From Verrucomicrobiota bacterium (GTDB taxonomy: Bacteria > Verrucomicrobiota > Verrucomicrobiia > Limisphaerales > UBA8199): a DNA stretch of 20,885 nt. Made by a program: the position numbers and the translations under genes. Location of the stretch: contig JAPLUA010000021.1 in the NCBI GenBank assembly GCA_026397855.1, positions 754 through 21,638 of the forward strand, read 5' to 3'. Each line of letters opens with the position of its first letter. Position 1 is the first letter of the stretch. A model generated the notes under the pieces. It made no database searches and had not been told where the DNA came from. It saw only the letters and a list, made by a program, of their open reading frames with translations. Shown here piece after piece: positions 6,534 through 12,961 of the stretch.

Positions 6534-8417
6534 ATGCCACTCGAACTTAGAAAACAACGGGACGGTCGGCCTCGCGATGCTTGGTACGCTCGCTACGAAA
6601 TCGGCGGGAAACGGTTCGTTATCTGCCTCGGGGTCAAGGTGCAGGGGCTGCCGCCGGCTTCGCTGTCGCTCAAGGAACAGGGGGATACGGTTTTCGAGTG
6701 CTCGCGGGTGGCCGCTCAGGCGAAACTGAACCAAATCGTGGAGGAGGCGCGGTCGAAACGGGGGGCGACTCACCTGGTGGAACGACTCTACGAAATGAAG
6801 ACGGGGGAGAAGGTGCGGTCGGTGAAGCTGGCGGATGTGCCGAAGGAGTGGGTCGGGCTGCCGCGCCGGCACAAGGCGTCGGACCATTACATGGGGCAGT
6901 CGAAGGTGATCCTGGGTCGGTTTGTGTCGTTCATGCGGGCACAGTATCCGAAGTGCGTGGAGCTGGCTGAGGTGACGCGGAGCATGGGGCGGGCATTCAT
7001 GGAGGCGGAGGCGGGACGTGGCATCGCGGCCAGAACTTGGAATGGGATGCTGATGTTGCTGCGGTCGGCGTGCCGGGAGCTGCTGCCGGAGGGGGCGCTG
7101 AACCCGTTCGCCGGGTTGATCACGAAGGCGGGGGAGACGGTGTTCCGGAAACCGTTCACGCCGGAGGAGATGCGGACGATTCTGGAGGTGGCGAGGGAGG
7201 ATGATTTTATCCGGCCGCTGATCGTGACGGGGATGTGCACGGCGTTGCGGCGGGGGGATTGCTGTTTGTTGAAGTGGCAGGACGTGGATCTGGCGCGGCG
7301 GTTCATCACGGTGAAGACGGCGAAGACGGGTCAGAGGGTGAGCATCCCGATCTTTCCGCTGTTGTACGATGAGCTTCAGGGAATAGCAGAGGGCAGAGCA
7401 GAGAGCAGAAAGCAGAAAGTAGAAAGGGACACCTCTCCCCGGCCCTCTCCCCTGGGCGGAGAGGGGGTGCTGGGGGCGGGAACTGTTGGGGACGGGGGCC
7501 GAGCGGATGGGGACACCTCTCCCCGGCCCTCTCCCCAAAACGGAGAGGGAGTGCTGAGGGCAGGAACTGTTGGGGACGGTGGCACCCGGGACAGGCAGGT
7601 TGGAGGCCTACCCTACAGTGAAGGAGGTTACGTTTTTCCTAAGCAGGCGGCGATGTATCTGAAGAACGCGGGGGGGATCACCTGGCGGGTGAAGCGGGTG
7701 CTAAGGATGGCGCTCGGGGGAAAAACAGAAAGTGGAGAGCAGAAAGCAGAAATGAAGCTGGCGGAGGTGCCGGTGGAGGAGGCGCGCCGGCGGGGGGTGG
7801 AGTTTATTGTGGGTGCGGTGGAGCCGGGGAGGAAGCATCGCATGCTGACGGTGTTCGAGGCGTATATGGCGGGGAAATCGGCCAGCGCGGCGGCGGCATG
7901 GGCGGGGTTGAGCAAGGGAGCGGGTTTGGCGTATCTGAATGAGATCGAGGGGGCGGTGGGGTGCCGGATCGTCCGCGGACGAGCTGGGGGTTGCAGTTTG
8001 TCGGCGGCGTTGCGGTCGGATGGCAGTCTGCTGCGAGTCATGCGCCCCGGCGGGGTGCGCAAGGCGAGCGTGCGGGATTTCCACAGCTTCCGGGTGACGT
8101 GGGTGACGCTGGCGCTGACGGCGGGGGTGCCGCTGGAGTTGGTGCAGAAGGTGACGGGGCACAAGACGACCGACATTGTGCTGAAGCATTACTTCCAGCC
8201 AGGGCGGGAGGACTTCCGCCAGGCGCTGCAATCGGTGATGCCGAAGCTGCTGACCGTTGGGAGTGAAAAACTGAAAGCTGAAACGCTGAAAACTGAAACG
8301 ACGGTCAGCGCGGAGTCGGCGGGGAAGAATGCGAAGGAGGAGATGCGCGAGTTGATTGCTGTGGTGAGGCCAGTGGCGCTGCGCGAGCGGCTGCTGAAGG
8401 TTTGGGCGAAGCTGTGA
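6534..8417 (+). CDS. Tyrosine recombinase/integrase with large insertion in the catalytic domain
   Basis: The protein has 627 residues from the ATG at 6534 (MPLELRKQRDG); upstream in-frame codons are unlike the family. The N-terminal part is a SAM-like core-binding region ('ARTWNGMLMLLRSACREL'). The catalytic domain contains Arg in 'CTALRRGDCCLLKWQDVD' (about 239-240), Lys in 'TAKTGQ' (264), His517 and Arg520 (HSFR), His543 (TGHK) and Tyr553 (KHYF), so all active-site residues are present. Typical relatives have 300-450 residues. The excess lies between the Lys and the HxxR box: about 75 low-complexity residues encoded by heptad and 84-bp DNA repeats (7382-7608), then a stretch resembling a helix-turn-helix (about 439-474, 'SASAAAAWAGLSKGAGLAYL'). 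Codons are mostly G-ending (GCG, GTG, GGG), unlike the genes to the left, which suggests separate acquisition. No attachment site was identified. Confidence 0.85.
   Translation: MPLELRKQRDGRPRDAWYARYEIGGKRFVICLGVKVQGLPPASLSLKEQGDTVFECSRVAAQAKLNQIVEEARSKRGATHLVERLYEMKTGEKVRSVKLADVPKEWVGLPRRHKASDHYMGQSKVILGRFVSFMRAQYPKCVELAEVTRSMGRAFMEAEAGRGIAARTWNGMLMLLRSACRELLPEGALNPFAGLITKAGETVFRKPFTPEEMRTILEVAREDDFIRPLIVTGMCTALRRGDCCLLKWQDVDLARRFITVKTAKTGQRVSIPIFPLLYDELQGIAEGRAESRKQKVERDTSPRPSPLGGEGVLGAGTVGDGGRADGDTSPRPSPQNGEGVLRAGTVGDGGTRDRQVGGLPYSEGGYVFPKQAAMYLKNAGGITWRVKRVLRMALGGKTESGEQKAEMKLAEVPVEEARRRGVEFIVGAVEPGRKHRMLTVFEAYMAGKSASAAAAWAGLSKGAGLAYLNEIEGAVGCRIVRGRAGGCSLSAALRSDGSLLRVMRPGGVRKASVRDFHSFRVTWVTLALTAGVPLELVQKVTGHKTTDIVLKHYFQPGREDFRQALQSVMPKLLTVGSEKLKAETLKTETTVSAESAGKNAKEEMRELIAVVRPVALRERLLKVWAKL
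7385..7426 (+). repeat. Heptameric tandem repeat, CAGAAAG family
   Basis: Six 7-base units (variants of CAGAAAG/CAGAGAG/GCAGAGG) run without interruption for 42 bases inside the recombinase gene. 42 is a multiple of three, so the frame is kept. Four more units of the same family are at 7726-7753. Confidence 0.65.
7426..7593 (+). repeat. Two tandem 84-bp repeats encoding 'TSPRPSP..GEG' units
   Basis: Copies begin at 7426 and 7510 and are exactly 84 bases apart, so they add 28 codons each in frame. Each contains the inverted arms CCCTCTCC and GGAGAGGG around a short loop, and encodes DTSPRPSP...GEGVL.AGTVGDGG. Elements giving 'SPRPSPLGGEG' when translated are a familiar intergenic palindromic repeat in many bacteria. 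Here they lie inside the recombinase reading frame. Confidence 0.75.
7726..7753 (+). repeat. Heptameric tandem repeat, CAGAAAG family, second array
   Basis: Four 7-base units (CAGAAAG, TGGAGAG, CAGAAAG, CAGAAAT) lie inside the recombinase gene. They match the units of the array at 7385-7426. Confidence 0.55.
8263..8298 (+). repeat. Heptameric tandem repeat, CTGAAAA family
   Basis: CTGAAA recurs at 8271, 8278, 8286 and 8293, preceded by a related GTGAAAA, giving a mainly 7-base period. It encodes the lysine/threonine-rich 'EKLKAETLKTETT' segment after the catalytic tyrosine of the recombinase. Confidence 0.5.
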
Positions 8418-8474
8418 GGCGGCGGTTGAGGGTTGAGGGGGCCGGGCGAAGGTCCCAGGTCGGCGGGTGGGGTC

Positions 8475-8610
8475 GGCGCCGTGCGCGGTCGGCCGGCCCG
8501 GCCCGAGGGCTAGAGGCTTAGCAGCTTGTACGGGGAGGGCAGCGGCTGGGAGGCCCGGAACTTGCAGCAAGGGAAGAGCGGGCACGAAACTCCACTCTCA
8601 AAGCAACTGG
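8475..8610 (-). repeat. Diverged 136-bp dispersed repeat, copy A (3' end of nikR)
   Basis: It shares three conserved blocks with 17348-17483: GGCGCCGTGCG, AGGGCTAGAGGC, and CACTCT followed by AAAGCAACTGG. Both copies are exactly 136 bases long between the outer blocks. GCAACTG (8603-8609) pairs with CAGTTGC (8625-8631) just at its edge. It overlaps the last 30 or so codons of nikR. Confidence 0.55.
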
Positions 8611-9054
8611 CAGCTTCCGAGCGGCAGTTGCGGCGCCGCTGGAGGTGACGGTGAGCTTCCCGTGTTTGACGCCTTTAGCGGCGATAAGCTCGTCCGCGAT
8701 TCGCTTGATCGTGGCGGCTCCGCCGCGAACGACGAGGACCTCCAGGCAGTTGTTGTGGTCGAGGTGGACGTGGAGGGTGGAGATTATTACCTCGTGGTGG
8801 TCGTGCTGGATGTCGGTCAGCGTGGCCTGGACGTGCTGCTTGTGGTGGTCGTAAACGAGAGTGATGGTGCCGGCGATTTCCTGGTTGCCGAGGTTCTGGC
8901 GATGCTCGACGAGGCCGGCGCGGATCATGTCGGACACAGCCAGGGAGCGGTTGTCGTAGCCCTTCTCGTTGGTCATCTGGTCAAGCTGCTTGGCCAGGTC
9001 GCGGGGAACGGACACGGTAAAGCGGACAACGCCGTCAGTTTTGTTGCTTTTCAC
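8518..9054 (-). CDS. nikR: NikR nickel-responsive transcriptional regulator with C-terminal extension
   Basis: A ribbon-helix-helix domain (residues 9-52, 'VVRFTVSVPRDLAKQLDQM...YDNRSLAVSDMIR') is followed by an ACT-like metal-binding domain. His84, His95, His97 and Cys103 have exactly the spacing of the E. coli NikR nickel ligands His76, His87, His89 and Cys95. NikR binds operator DNA when loaded with Ni2+ and controls nickel uptake genes. The start is inferred as the GTG at 9054; no ATG lies near the RHH domain, and residues further upstream do not resemble the family. The predicted protein is 178 residues against a usual 130-150. The extra tail from about residue 148 ('LPVALRVEFRARSS') is encoded by a dispersed repeat and probably has no conserved role. 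A palindrome between nikR and the divergent small gene may be its own operator. Confidence 0.9.
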   Translation of the reverse strand: MKSNKTDGVVRFTVSVPRDLAKQLDQMTNEKGYDNRSLAVSDMIRAGLVEHRQNLGNQEIAGTITLVYDHHKQHVQATLTDIQHDHHEVIISTLHVHLDHNNCLEVLVVRGGAATIKRIADELIAAKGVKHGKLTVTSSGAATAARKLPVALRVEFRARSSLAASSGPPSRCPPRTSC

Positions 9055-9208
9055 GCGGGGGACGGTAGCAAAGGCTCGGGGGGCGTCAATAGATGGTCGG
9101 CCGGCCGGCAGGGCATCCGCAATTCGCGCCGCATCATCGGCCTTAAAGGGTGGCGTCGCAACAAAGGCATTGCGGCGGTGGCACAGAATCGCCCACCCGG
9201 TGAAGAAA

Positions 9209-9225
9209 CTGCAAGTCGCTTGCAG
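9209..9225. promoter_or_regulatory. Candidate operator: perfect 7-3-7 inverted repeat
   Basis: CTGCAAG-TCG-CTTGCAG lies in the 221-bp gap between the divergent nikR and DUF2946-like genes. The position and perfect dyad suit a dimeric metal regulator such as NikR or a Fur-family protein. It is not the E. coli NikR consensus (GTATGA-N16-TCATAC). A smaller dyad, AGCAT-N5-ATGCT, follows at 9244-9258. Confidence 0.5.
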
Positions 9226-9275
9226 ATATCGCGGTTGGCGGTGAGCATGGTTTATGCTAAGAGTAGGTTGAGAGC

Positions 9276-9608
9276 ATGCGAACGAAGAGCACGCAAGCGG
9301 TGCCAGCGAGCGCCGCCCACCGCAGATGGTGGGCCGGTACTCTGTTGCTCGGCGTGTTCCTTTTTGGTCTGGCGCTGACCTATTCCGAGTCACTGCACCA
9401 GCGGGTGCATGCCGACGCCGGTAAACCAGGCCACCAGTGCTTAGTCACCCTCCTGGCGGCTGGCCAGATTGACGCCGTCCCGGCGGCCATCAGCATCCAG
9501 CCAACGCCATGTGCCGTCTCCCTTTTCGCGTGGCCGGACACTCCGGTCTTTCGATCTCCCGCCTACTCCCTCCCCCTTGGCCGGGGTCCCCCGGCCCGCC
9601 TCGGCTAA
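9276..9608 (+). CDS. Small membrane-anchored DUF2946-like protein
   Basis: A 110-residue protein with one hydrophobic helix (residues 19-35, 'WWAGTLLLGVFLFGLAL') after a basic N-terminus. A 'LHQRVHADAGKPGHQCLVTLLAAGQ' type segment follows, with three His and one Cys, and the C-terminus carries 'LGRGPPA'. The H-x-C segment and the terminal 'RxPPA' recall DUF2946-type proteins, which sit beside metal or TonB-dependent uptake genes in many Gram-negatives. That family link is by eye. The protein is probably anchored in the inner membrane with the His/Cys part outside. The ATG at 9276 is the natural start. It is divergent from nikR and heads a same-strand run of five genes reaching 12835. Confidence 0.6.
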   Translation: MRTKSTQAVPASAAHRRWWAGTLLLGVFLFGLALTYSESLHQRVHADAGKPGHQCLVTLLAAGQIDAVPAAISIQPTPCAVSLFAWPDTPVFRSPAYSLPLGRGPPARLG

Positions 9609-9753
9609 TTCCGATTTGGCCTTTGCACGAGCGGCGCCTGCGGGTTTGATGCCCGCCCACCCTCGGCGAAAAGGACACCCCTTAGTCTCCAGCTGGTTTT
9701 CCCGCCGCCCCGATCCACCACTGGTGTGGATTCAAGAGCGGGATTGAGATTCT

Positions 9754-10434
9754 ATGAAAAGCAGCCGGACATTGAACTGGCGAGGCGGATTTACGTTGAT
9801 CGAGTTGCTGGTGGTGATTGCTATCATCGCCATTCTGGCAGCGCTGTTGCTCCCCGCGCTGGCGCGCGCAAAGGAGAAGGGCCGGCAGGCTGCCTGCATG
9901 AGCAACGCACGTCAGATTGGCCTGGCCATGAGCATGTATGCCGAAGACAACGGTGGCTGGCTCCCGACCACCACCCACGGCGCCGGCACGAACGCCTCGT
10001 GGATTTTCCAACTCTCCAGCCAACTGGCCAACGTGGACCGCATCCGCCTTTGCCCCTCCGATCCCAAACGCGATCTGCGACTGACCGCTCATGCGGCGAG
10101 TTACACGCTGAACGAATATACGTCGGTGGATCTCACCGATCCGTTCGGGCGGGCGCTGGAGTCGTTTCGCAAACTGGATACCCTGCGCAATCCGTCTCTC
10201 ACGATCACCACGTTCGAAATCTCCGACGCTGTCGGGGTAAACGTGATGAACGACCATACACATTCCCGCCAATGGCTGCTGGGCTGGAGCGCCGTTACGG
10301 CGGACATCCAGCCCACGCGCCACGGTTCTTCGGCCAACTACCTTTTTGCCGATGGGCATGTGGAAAACCTCACCGCGGCGAGACTCAAGGCGCGCATCGC
10401 TGCCGGTGACAACTTTGCCAAGCCGCCCCAGTAG
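9754..10434 (+). CDS. Type II/IV pseudopilin-like protein (prepilin N-methylation signal)
   Basis: A 226-residue protein with a class III signal: basic leader, Gly at -1 (RGG), then FTLIELLVVIAI and a long hydrophobic helix (residues 13-35). A RAKEKGRQAACMSNARQIG helix and 'MYAEDNGGWLP' follow. Near the C-terminus is a conserved H-x9-DGHV segment ('HGSSANYLFADGHV'). This architecture marks the very abundant verrucomicrobial/planctomycete pseudopilin-like secreted proteins. Prepilin peptidase would cut before Phe, and the helix would anchor the protein in the inner membrane or a pseudopilus. Four cysteines or fewer and no enzyme motif are seen. The start ATG at 9754 gives a short positively charged leader. 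It lies between the DUF2946-like gene and the two choice-of-anchor-M genes. Confidence 0.85.
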   Translation: MKSSRTLNWRGGFTLIELLVVIAIIAILAALLLPALARAKEKGRQAACMSNARQIGLAMSMYAEDNGGWLPTTTHGAGTNASWIFQLSSQLANVDRIRLCPSDPKRDLRLTAHAASYTLNEYTSVDLTDPFGRALESFRKLDTLRNPSLTITTFEISDAVGVNVMNDHTHSRQWLLGWSAVTADIQPTRHGSSANYLFADGHVENLTAARLKARIAAGDNFAKPPQ

Positions 10435-10510
10435 TGGCCCTTTCGCGCATGTAATTAAGCTCCGTCAACTCCGAAATGAAGAAACAGACTACAAGAGAAA
10501 AACGTAACGT

Positions 10511-11254
10511 ATGAAAAAGCAAAACAATCGGACCATCGGTCACATCTGTCAGCTTGGGCTGGCGGCGCTGTTGACCACGGGCCTGGCGTCCCAGGCGCAA
10601 ACCACTCTTTGGGAGGGTCACACGGACGTCGGCGTCGTATATGAACTTGGCGCGTGGAACCTCCATATCGGGCAGCACGAGTCGACACCGCCCATGGAAT
10701 ACGCGCCCAACGAGGCCATTCTCGGGGTGGATATTGTTGGCGCCCGCAGCACGGTCCCAGCCAACCCGCAGTTCAGCTTCCTCGGGACCGCGGGCAGTTC
10801 CGTCTGGGTTTTGCCGCAGGTGCAGGACCCGGCCCTCCTGTTTCTCGGCTTCGGGACGGAGGAACTGGCATCCGGCGTGTTCGTCAACGACGAGGTGACG
10901 CTGAGCCTGCAGGGCGTCAGGGCACCTGGCCAGTTCTCCGTGTATGAGGTCGGCATGTTCGGCAGCCCGACCGTATTGATGAACTCTGGCGACGGCACCA
11001 CGGCCGCCGATTCAATACGGCTGACCGCAGGGGGCCATCGCCATGTGAACTGGGCCTTCAGCACGCCCGGCACCTACGAGGTGGACTTCGAGGCGGCAGG
11101 CACGCTGGTGGACGGCAGCGTTTTCAGCGCGAGTGGTCCAATCACCTACACCTTCTCGGTGGCGGCGGTGCCGGAACCGAGCGCTCTCTCACTACTTCTC
11201 CTGGGCGGCGCTGGGATGCTGGCCTTTGCGCGCCGCACCAACTTCCGCAATTAG
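10511..11254 (+). CDS. Secreted choice-of-anchor-M domain protein with PEP-CTERM anchor
   Basis: A 247-residue protein. A signal peptide ends near residue 30 ('ATTGLASQAQ'-like). The main domain runs from 'GHTDVGVVYELGAWNLHI' through 'VLPQVQDPALLFLGFGTEEL', 'VTLSLQGVRAPGQFSVYEV' and 'GGHRHVNWAFSTPGTYEVDF'. This pattern is that of the surface-anchored repeat proteins (choice-of-anchor M) which, in actinobacteria, accompany a metal-type ABC transporter. The His-rich positions (GHTDV, HIGQHE, GGHRH) could bind metal; that is inference. The C-terminus has the full PEP-CTERM sorting signal: VPEPSAL, a hydrophobic helix and a basic tail ('FARRTNFRN'). A purine-rich AGAGAAAAA stands before the ATG. 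It is followed 61 bases later by a paralogue with another C-terminus. Confidence 0.8.
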   Translation: MKKQNNRTIGHICQLGLAALLTTGLASQAQTTLWEGHTDVGVVYELGAWNLHIGQHESTPPMEYAPNEAILGVDIVGARSTVPANPQFSFLGTAGSSVWVLPQVQDPALLFLGFGTEELASGVFVNDEVTLSLQGVRAPGQFSVYEVGMFGSPTVLMNSGDGTTAADSIRLTAGGHRHVNWAFSTPGTYEVDFEAAGTLVDGSVFSASGPITYTFSVAAVPEPSALSLLLLGGAGMLAFARRTNFRN

Positions 11255-11264
11255 GGACGATTAA

Positions 11265-11305
11265 CGCGGCGGTCCGTGCTGTCGGCACCGGATCGCCGCA
11301 CTTTT
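11265..11305 (+). terminator. Possible weak terminator/attenuator between the two choice-of-anchor-M genes
   Basis: GCGGCG (11266-11271) pairs with CGCCGC (11294-11299), and inner CCG/TGC blocks pair with GCA/CGG with one bulge. A short ACTTTTCC follows. The T tract is short, so it may only reduce read-through before the next gene at 11316. Confidence 0.35.
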
Positions 11306-11315
11306 CCTGAACATC

Positions 11316-12362
11316 ATGAAACAGCTCTTTTTCACCGTTGTGATCGCACTGGCGCTTGCGACCGCGCCCCGCGCTTCCGCCCAGTGCTTCCAGTTCACCC
11401 AGGAGCACGTGGACCTGCTCAGCGTGATCTGGAACAGCACCAGCAACCAAGTCAGCCTCATGGCTTCCGACGACACGCACGGACTGCTCTACGCCAGCAA
11501 CCAGTGCGTCGTCATCTGCCCGGAGAGCATGAAGTTCACGCTGCCGCCAGGCACCCCACTCGGCAACGAGGGCGACCCGCTGTGGATTCTCCCCCAGAGC
11601 CCCTACACCGGAGTGCCCTACGTCGGCGTTTCCGCCGAGCAAGTCCCCTCCGGCGTGTTCAACGATCCGCTCACCCTGAAGCTCACGCGCCTGGAAGGCC
11701 CGGGCCACTTTATCCTCTGGCAGGCGGGTTCGTTCGGCGGCTTCGATGTGAAGATGGACACGCGCGATGGCATCGGGAGCAACGAGTCCATCACCCTGCC
11801 CGTCGGCGGACACGCCCATTACAACTGGGGCTTTACCACCAGCGGCGTTTACCGCGCTTACTTCCAAGCCTCCGGGGTGCTCCTCGGCCAAAGCACCCCT
11901 GCCGTGTCGCCCGAGACCCCGTTCACGTTCCATATCCTGCCGCTGCGGCCGTTCGAGACCTGGACCGCCACCAACTGGCCTTGCGAATGCGCGACGAACA
12001 TCATTGCGACCGGAGCCGACCCCGACGCCGACGGAACGGCCAACCTCCTGGAATACGCCTTCGGGACGAACCCACACATCGCGCTGCGCACCAACCTGCC
12101 CGCGTTTAGCTTCGTTATGGATCACGGGACCAACTATGGCGCGCTGAGCTACACTTGGGACACCAACGCTACGGACTTGATATTGAGCACGGTAGCAGCA
12201 AGCACCCTGGCAGCCTCCGGAACCTGGCAGCCGATAACAAATGTCCACAGCTCAGTGTCCAACGGCCCCACCACGCAACGCATCACGGTCCGCGACAACA
12301 CTCCCGCGAGTGCCGCCAGCGCCCGGTTTTACGAGCTCCGGGTGAGGCTCCAACAGCCTTGA
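11316..12362 (+). CDS. Secreted choice-of-anchor-M domain protein with calcium-type C-terminal module
   Basis: A 348-residue protein. A clear signal peptide (MKQLFFTVVIALALATAPRA, cut after 'ASA') precedes a choice-of-anchor-M domain: 'EHVDLLSVIW', 'LWILPQSPYTGVPYVGVSAEQVPSGVF', 'LTLKLTRLEGPGHFILWQAG' and 'GGHAHYNWGFTTSGVYRAYF'. It is paralogous to the preceding gene product. Instead of PEP-CTERM it carries a 'GADPDADGTANLLEYAFGTNP' Asp-rich calcium-loop (dockerin/thrombospondin-like) module and a beta-sandwich tail ending in 'ARFYELRVRLQQ'. Extra cysteines (QCVVIC) and His may matter for metal binding. The stop at 12360-12362 overlaps the inferred TTG start of the Fur-family gene, implying translational coupling. 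Confidence 0.8.
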   Translation: MKQLFFTVVIALALATAPRASAQCFQFTQEHVDLLSVIWNSTSNQVSLMASDDTHGLLYASNQCVVICPESMKFTLPPGTPLGNEGDPLWILPQSPYTGVPYVGVSAEQVPSGVFNDPLTLKLTRLEGPGHFILWQAGSFGGFDVKMDTRDGIGSNESITLPVGGHAHYNWGFTTSGVYRAYFQASGVLLGQSTPAVSPETPFTFHILPLRPFETWTATNWPCECATNIIATGADPDADGTANLLEYAFGTNPHIALRTNLPAFSFVMDHGTNYGALSYTWDTNATDLILSTVAASTLAASGTWQPITNVHSSVSNGPTTQRITVRDNTPASAASARFYELRVRLQQP

Positions 12363-12835
12363 ATGCTGCTGACCAACGCCTGGCCTGGGCCGTGGCGGCC
12401 TGCCGTGCCGCGCAGATGCGGCTCACGCCGCTGCGCCAGGCCATGCTTGCCTTCCTCGCCGCACAACGCATGCCCGTGAGCCTGGAAATGATTGCCCAGG
12501 CTGACGGCATTCGCGGGCAGTGCGACGCCACGACGGTGTATCGCACCCAGGCGCTGTTCAAAGCGGCCGACATCGTGCGACAGGTTGGCACGCCGGGAAA
12601 GGTCAGCTTGTTCTTGCTGAATGTGCCGGGCGAGAGCGGCCAGTTTCTCGTCTGCCGGCGTTGCGGCTGCATCAAGGAACTGGCGTTGCCCGGTCAAACG
12701 CTCGAATCGGTGCGAAGAGCTGTCGTGGCCCAGGGTTTTTCTCCGTCGGGGCAAGACTGCGAAGTCTATGGTGTTTGCCCGACGTGCAGTGCTGGCAGCC
12801 AGAGTCAGGCACCATCGTCAAAACTCCTGCGCTGA
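12359..12835 (+). CDS. Fur-family transcriptional regulator without histidines
   Basis: A winged-helix Fur-family protein of 158 residues from an inferred TTG start that overlaps the upstream stop (TTGA). The next ATG, at 12416, would remove helix 1. Key features are 'MRLTPLRQAMLAFL' (20-33), the recognition helix 'CDATTVYRTQALF' (55-67), the wing region 'VRQVGTPGKVSLFLL', and two CxxC pairs, C99/C102 and C140/C143, that form the structural zinc site. C104 and C134 are additional. The whole sequence has no histidine. The usual His-rich sensory ligands (before the first CxxC, in the 'H.H.iC' motif, and before 'lyG.C') are replaced, the last by Cys134. If functional, it must sense through cysteines or another signal, or act metal-independently. 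Its position as last gene behind two putative metal-binding secreted proteins suggests local control. Confidence 0.82.
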   Translation: MNAADQRLAWAVAACRAAQMRLTPLRQAMLAFLAAQRMPVSLEMIAQADGIRGQCDATTVYRTQALFKAADIVRQVGTPGKVSLFLLNVPGESGQFLVCRRCGCIKELALPGQTLESVRRAVVAQGFSPSGQDCEVYGVCPTCSAGSQSQAPSSKLLR

Positions 12836-12849
12836 AGCCAACAAACTTT

Positions 12850-12869
12850 GGAAGATCCTCGGATCTTCC
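12850..12869. terminator. Perfect 9-bp hairpin between convergent genes
   Basis: GGAAGATCC-TC-GGATCTTCC is a perfect dyad, 15 bases after the Fur-family stop and about 90 bases before the end of the convergent pseudopilin gene. It lacks a T tract on either side, so termination is only a possibility. Confidence 0.4.
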
Positions 12870-12961
12870 AGGCTCAAGGTGGGCTGCTGCACTTGTTGGA
12901 GCCGGCTGCATGACGGCAGGGAATGCCATCGCGGCTGGCTGAGCTGAGCGGCGATAGAGGG

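Noticed and set aside
6459..7538. Long minus-strand frame opposite the recombinase
   Set aside because: Arg/Pro/His-rich shadow; the plus-strand frame has all catalytic residues.
7385..7753. CRISPR-like array because of repeated short units
   Set aside because: The units are 7 and 84 bases, directly adjacent without unique spacers, and lie within a coding frame.
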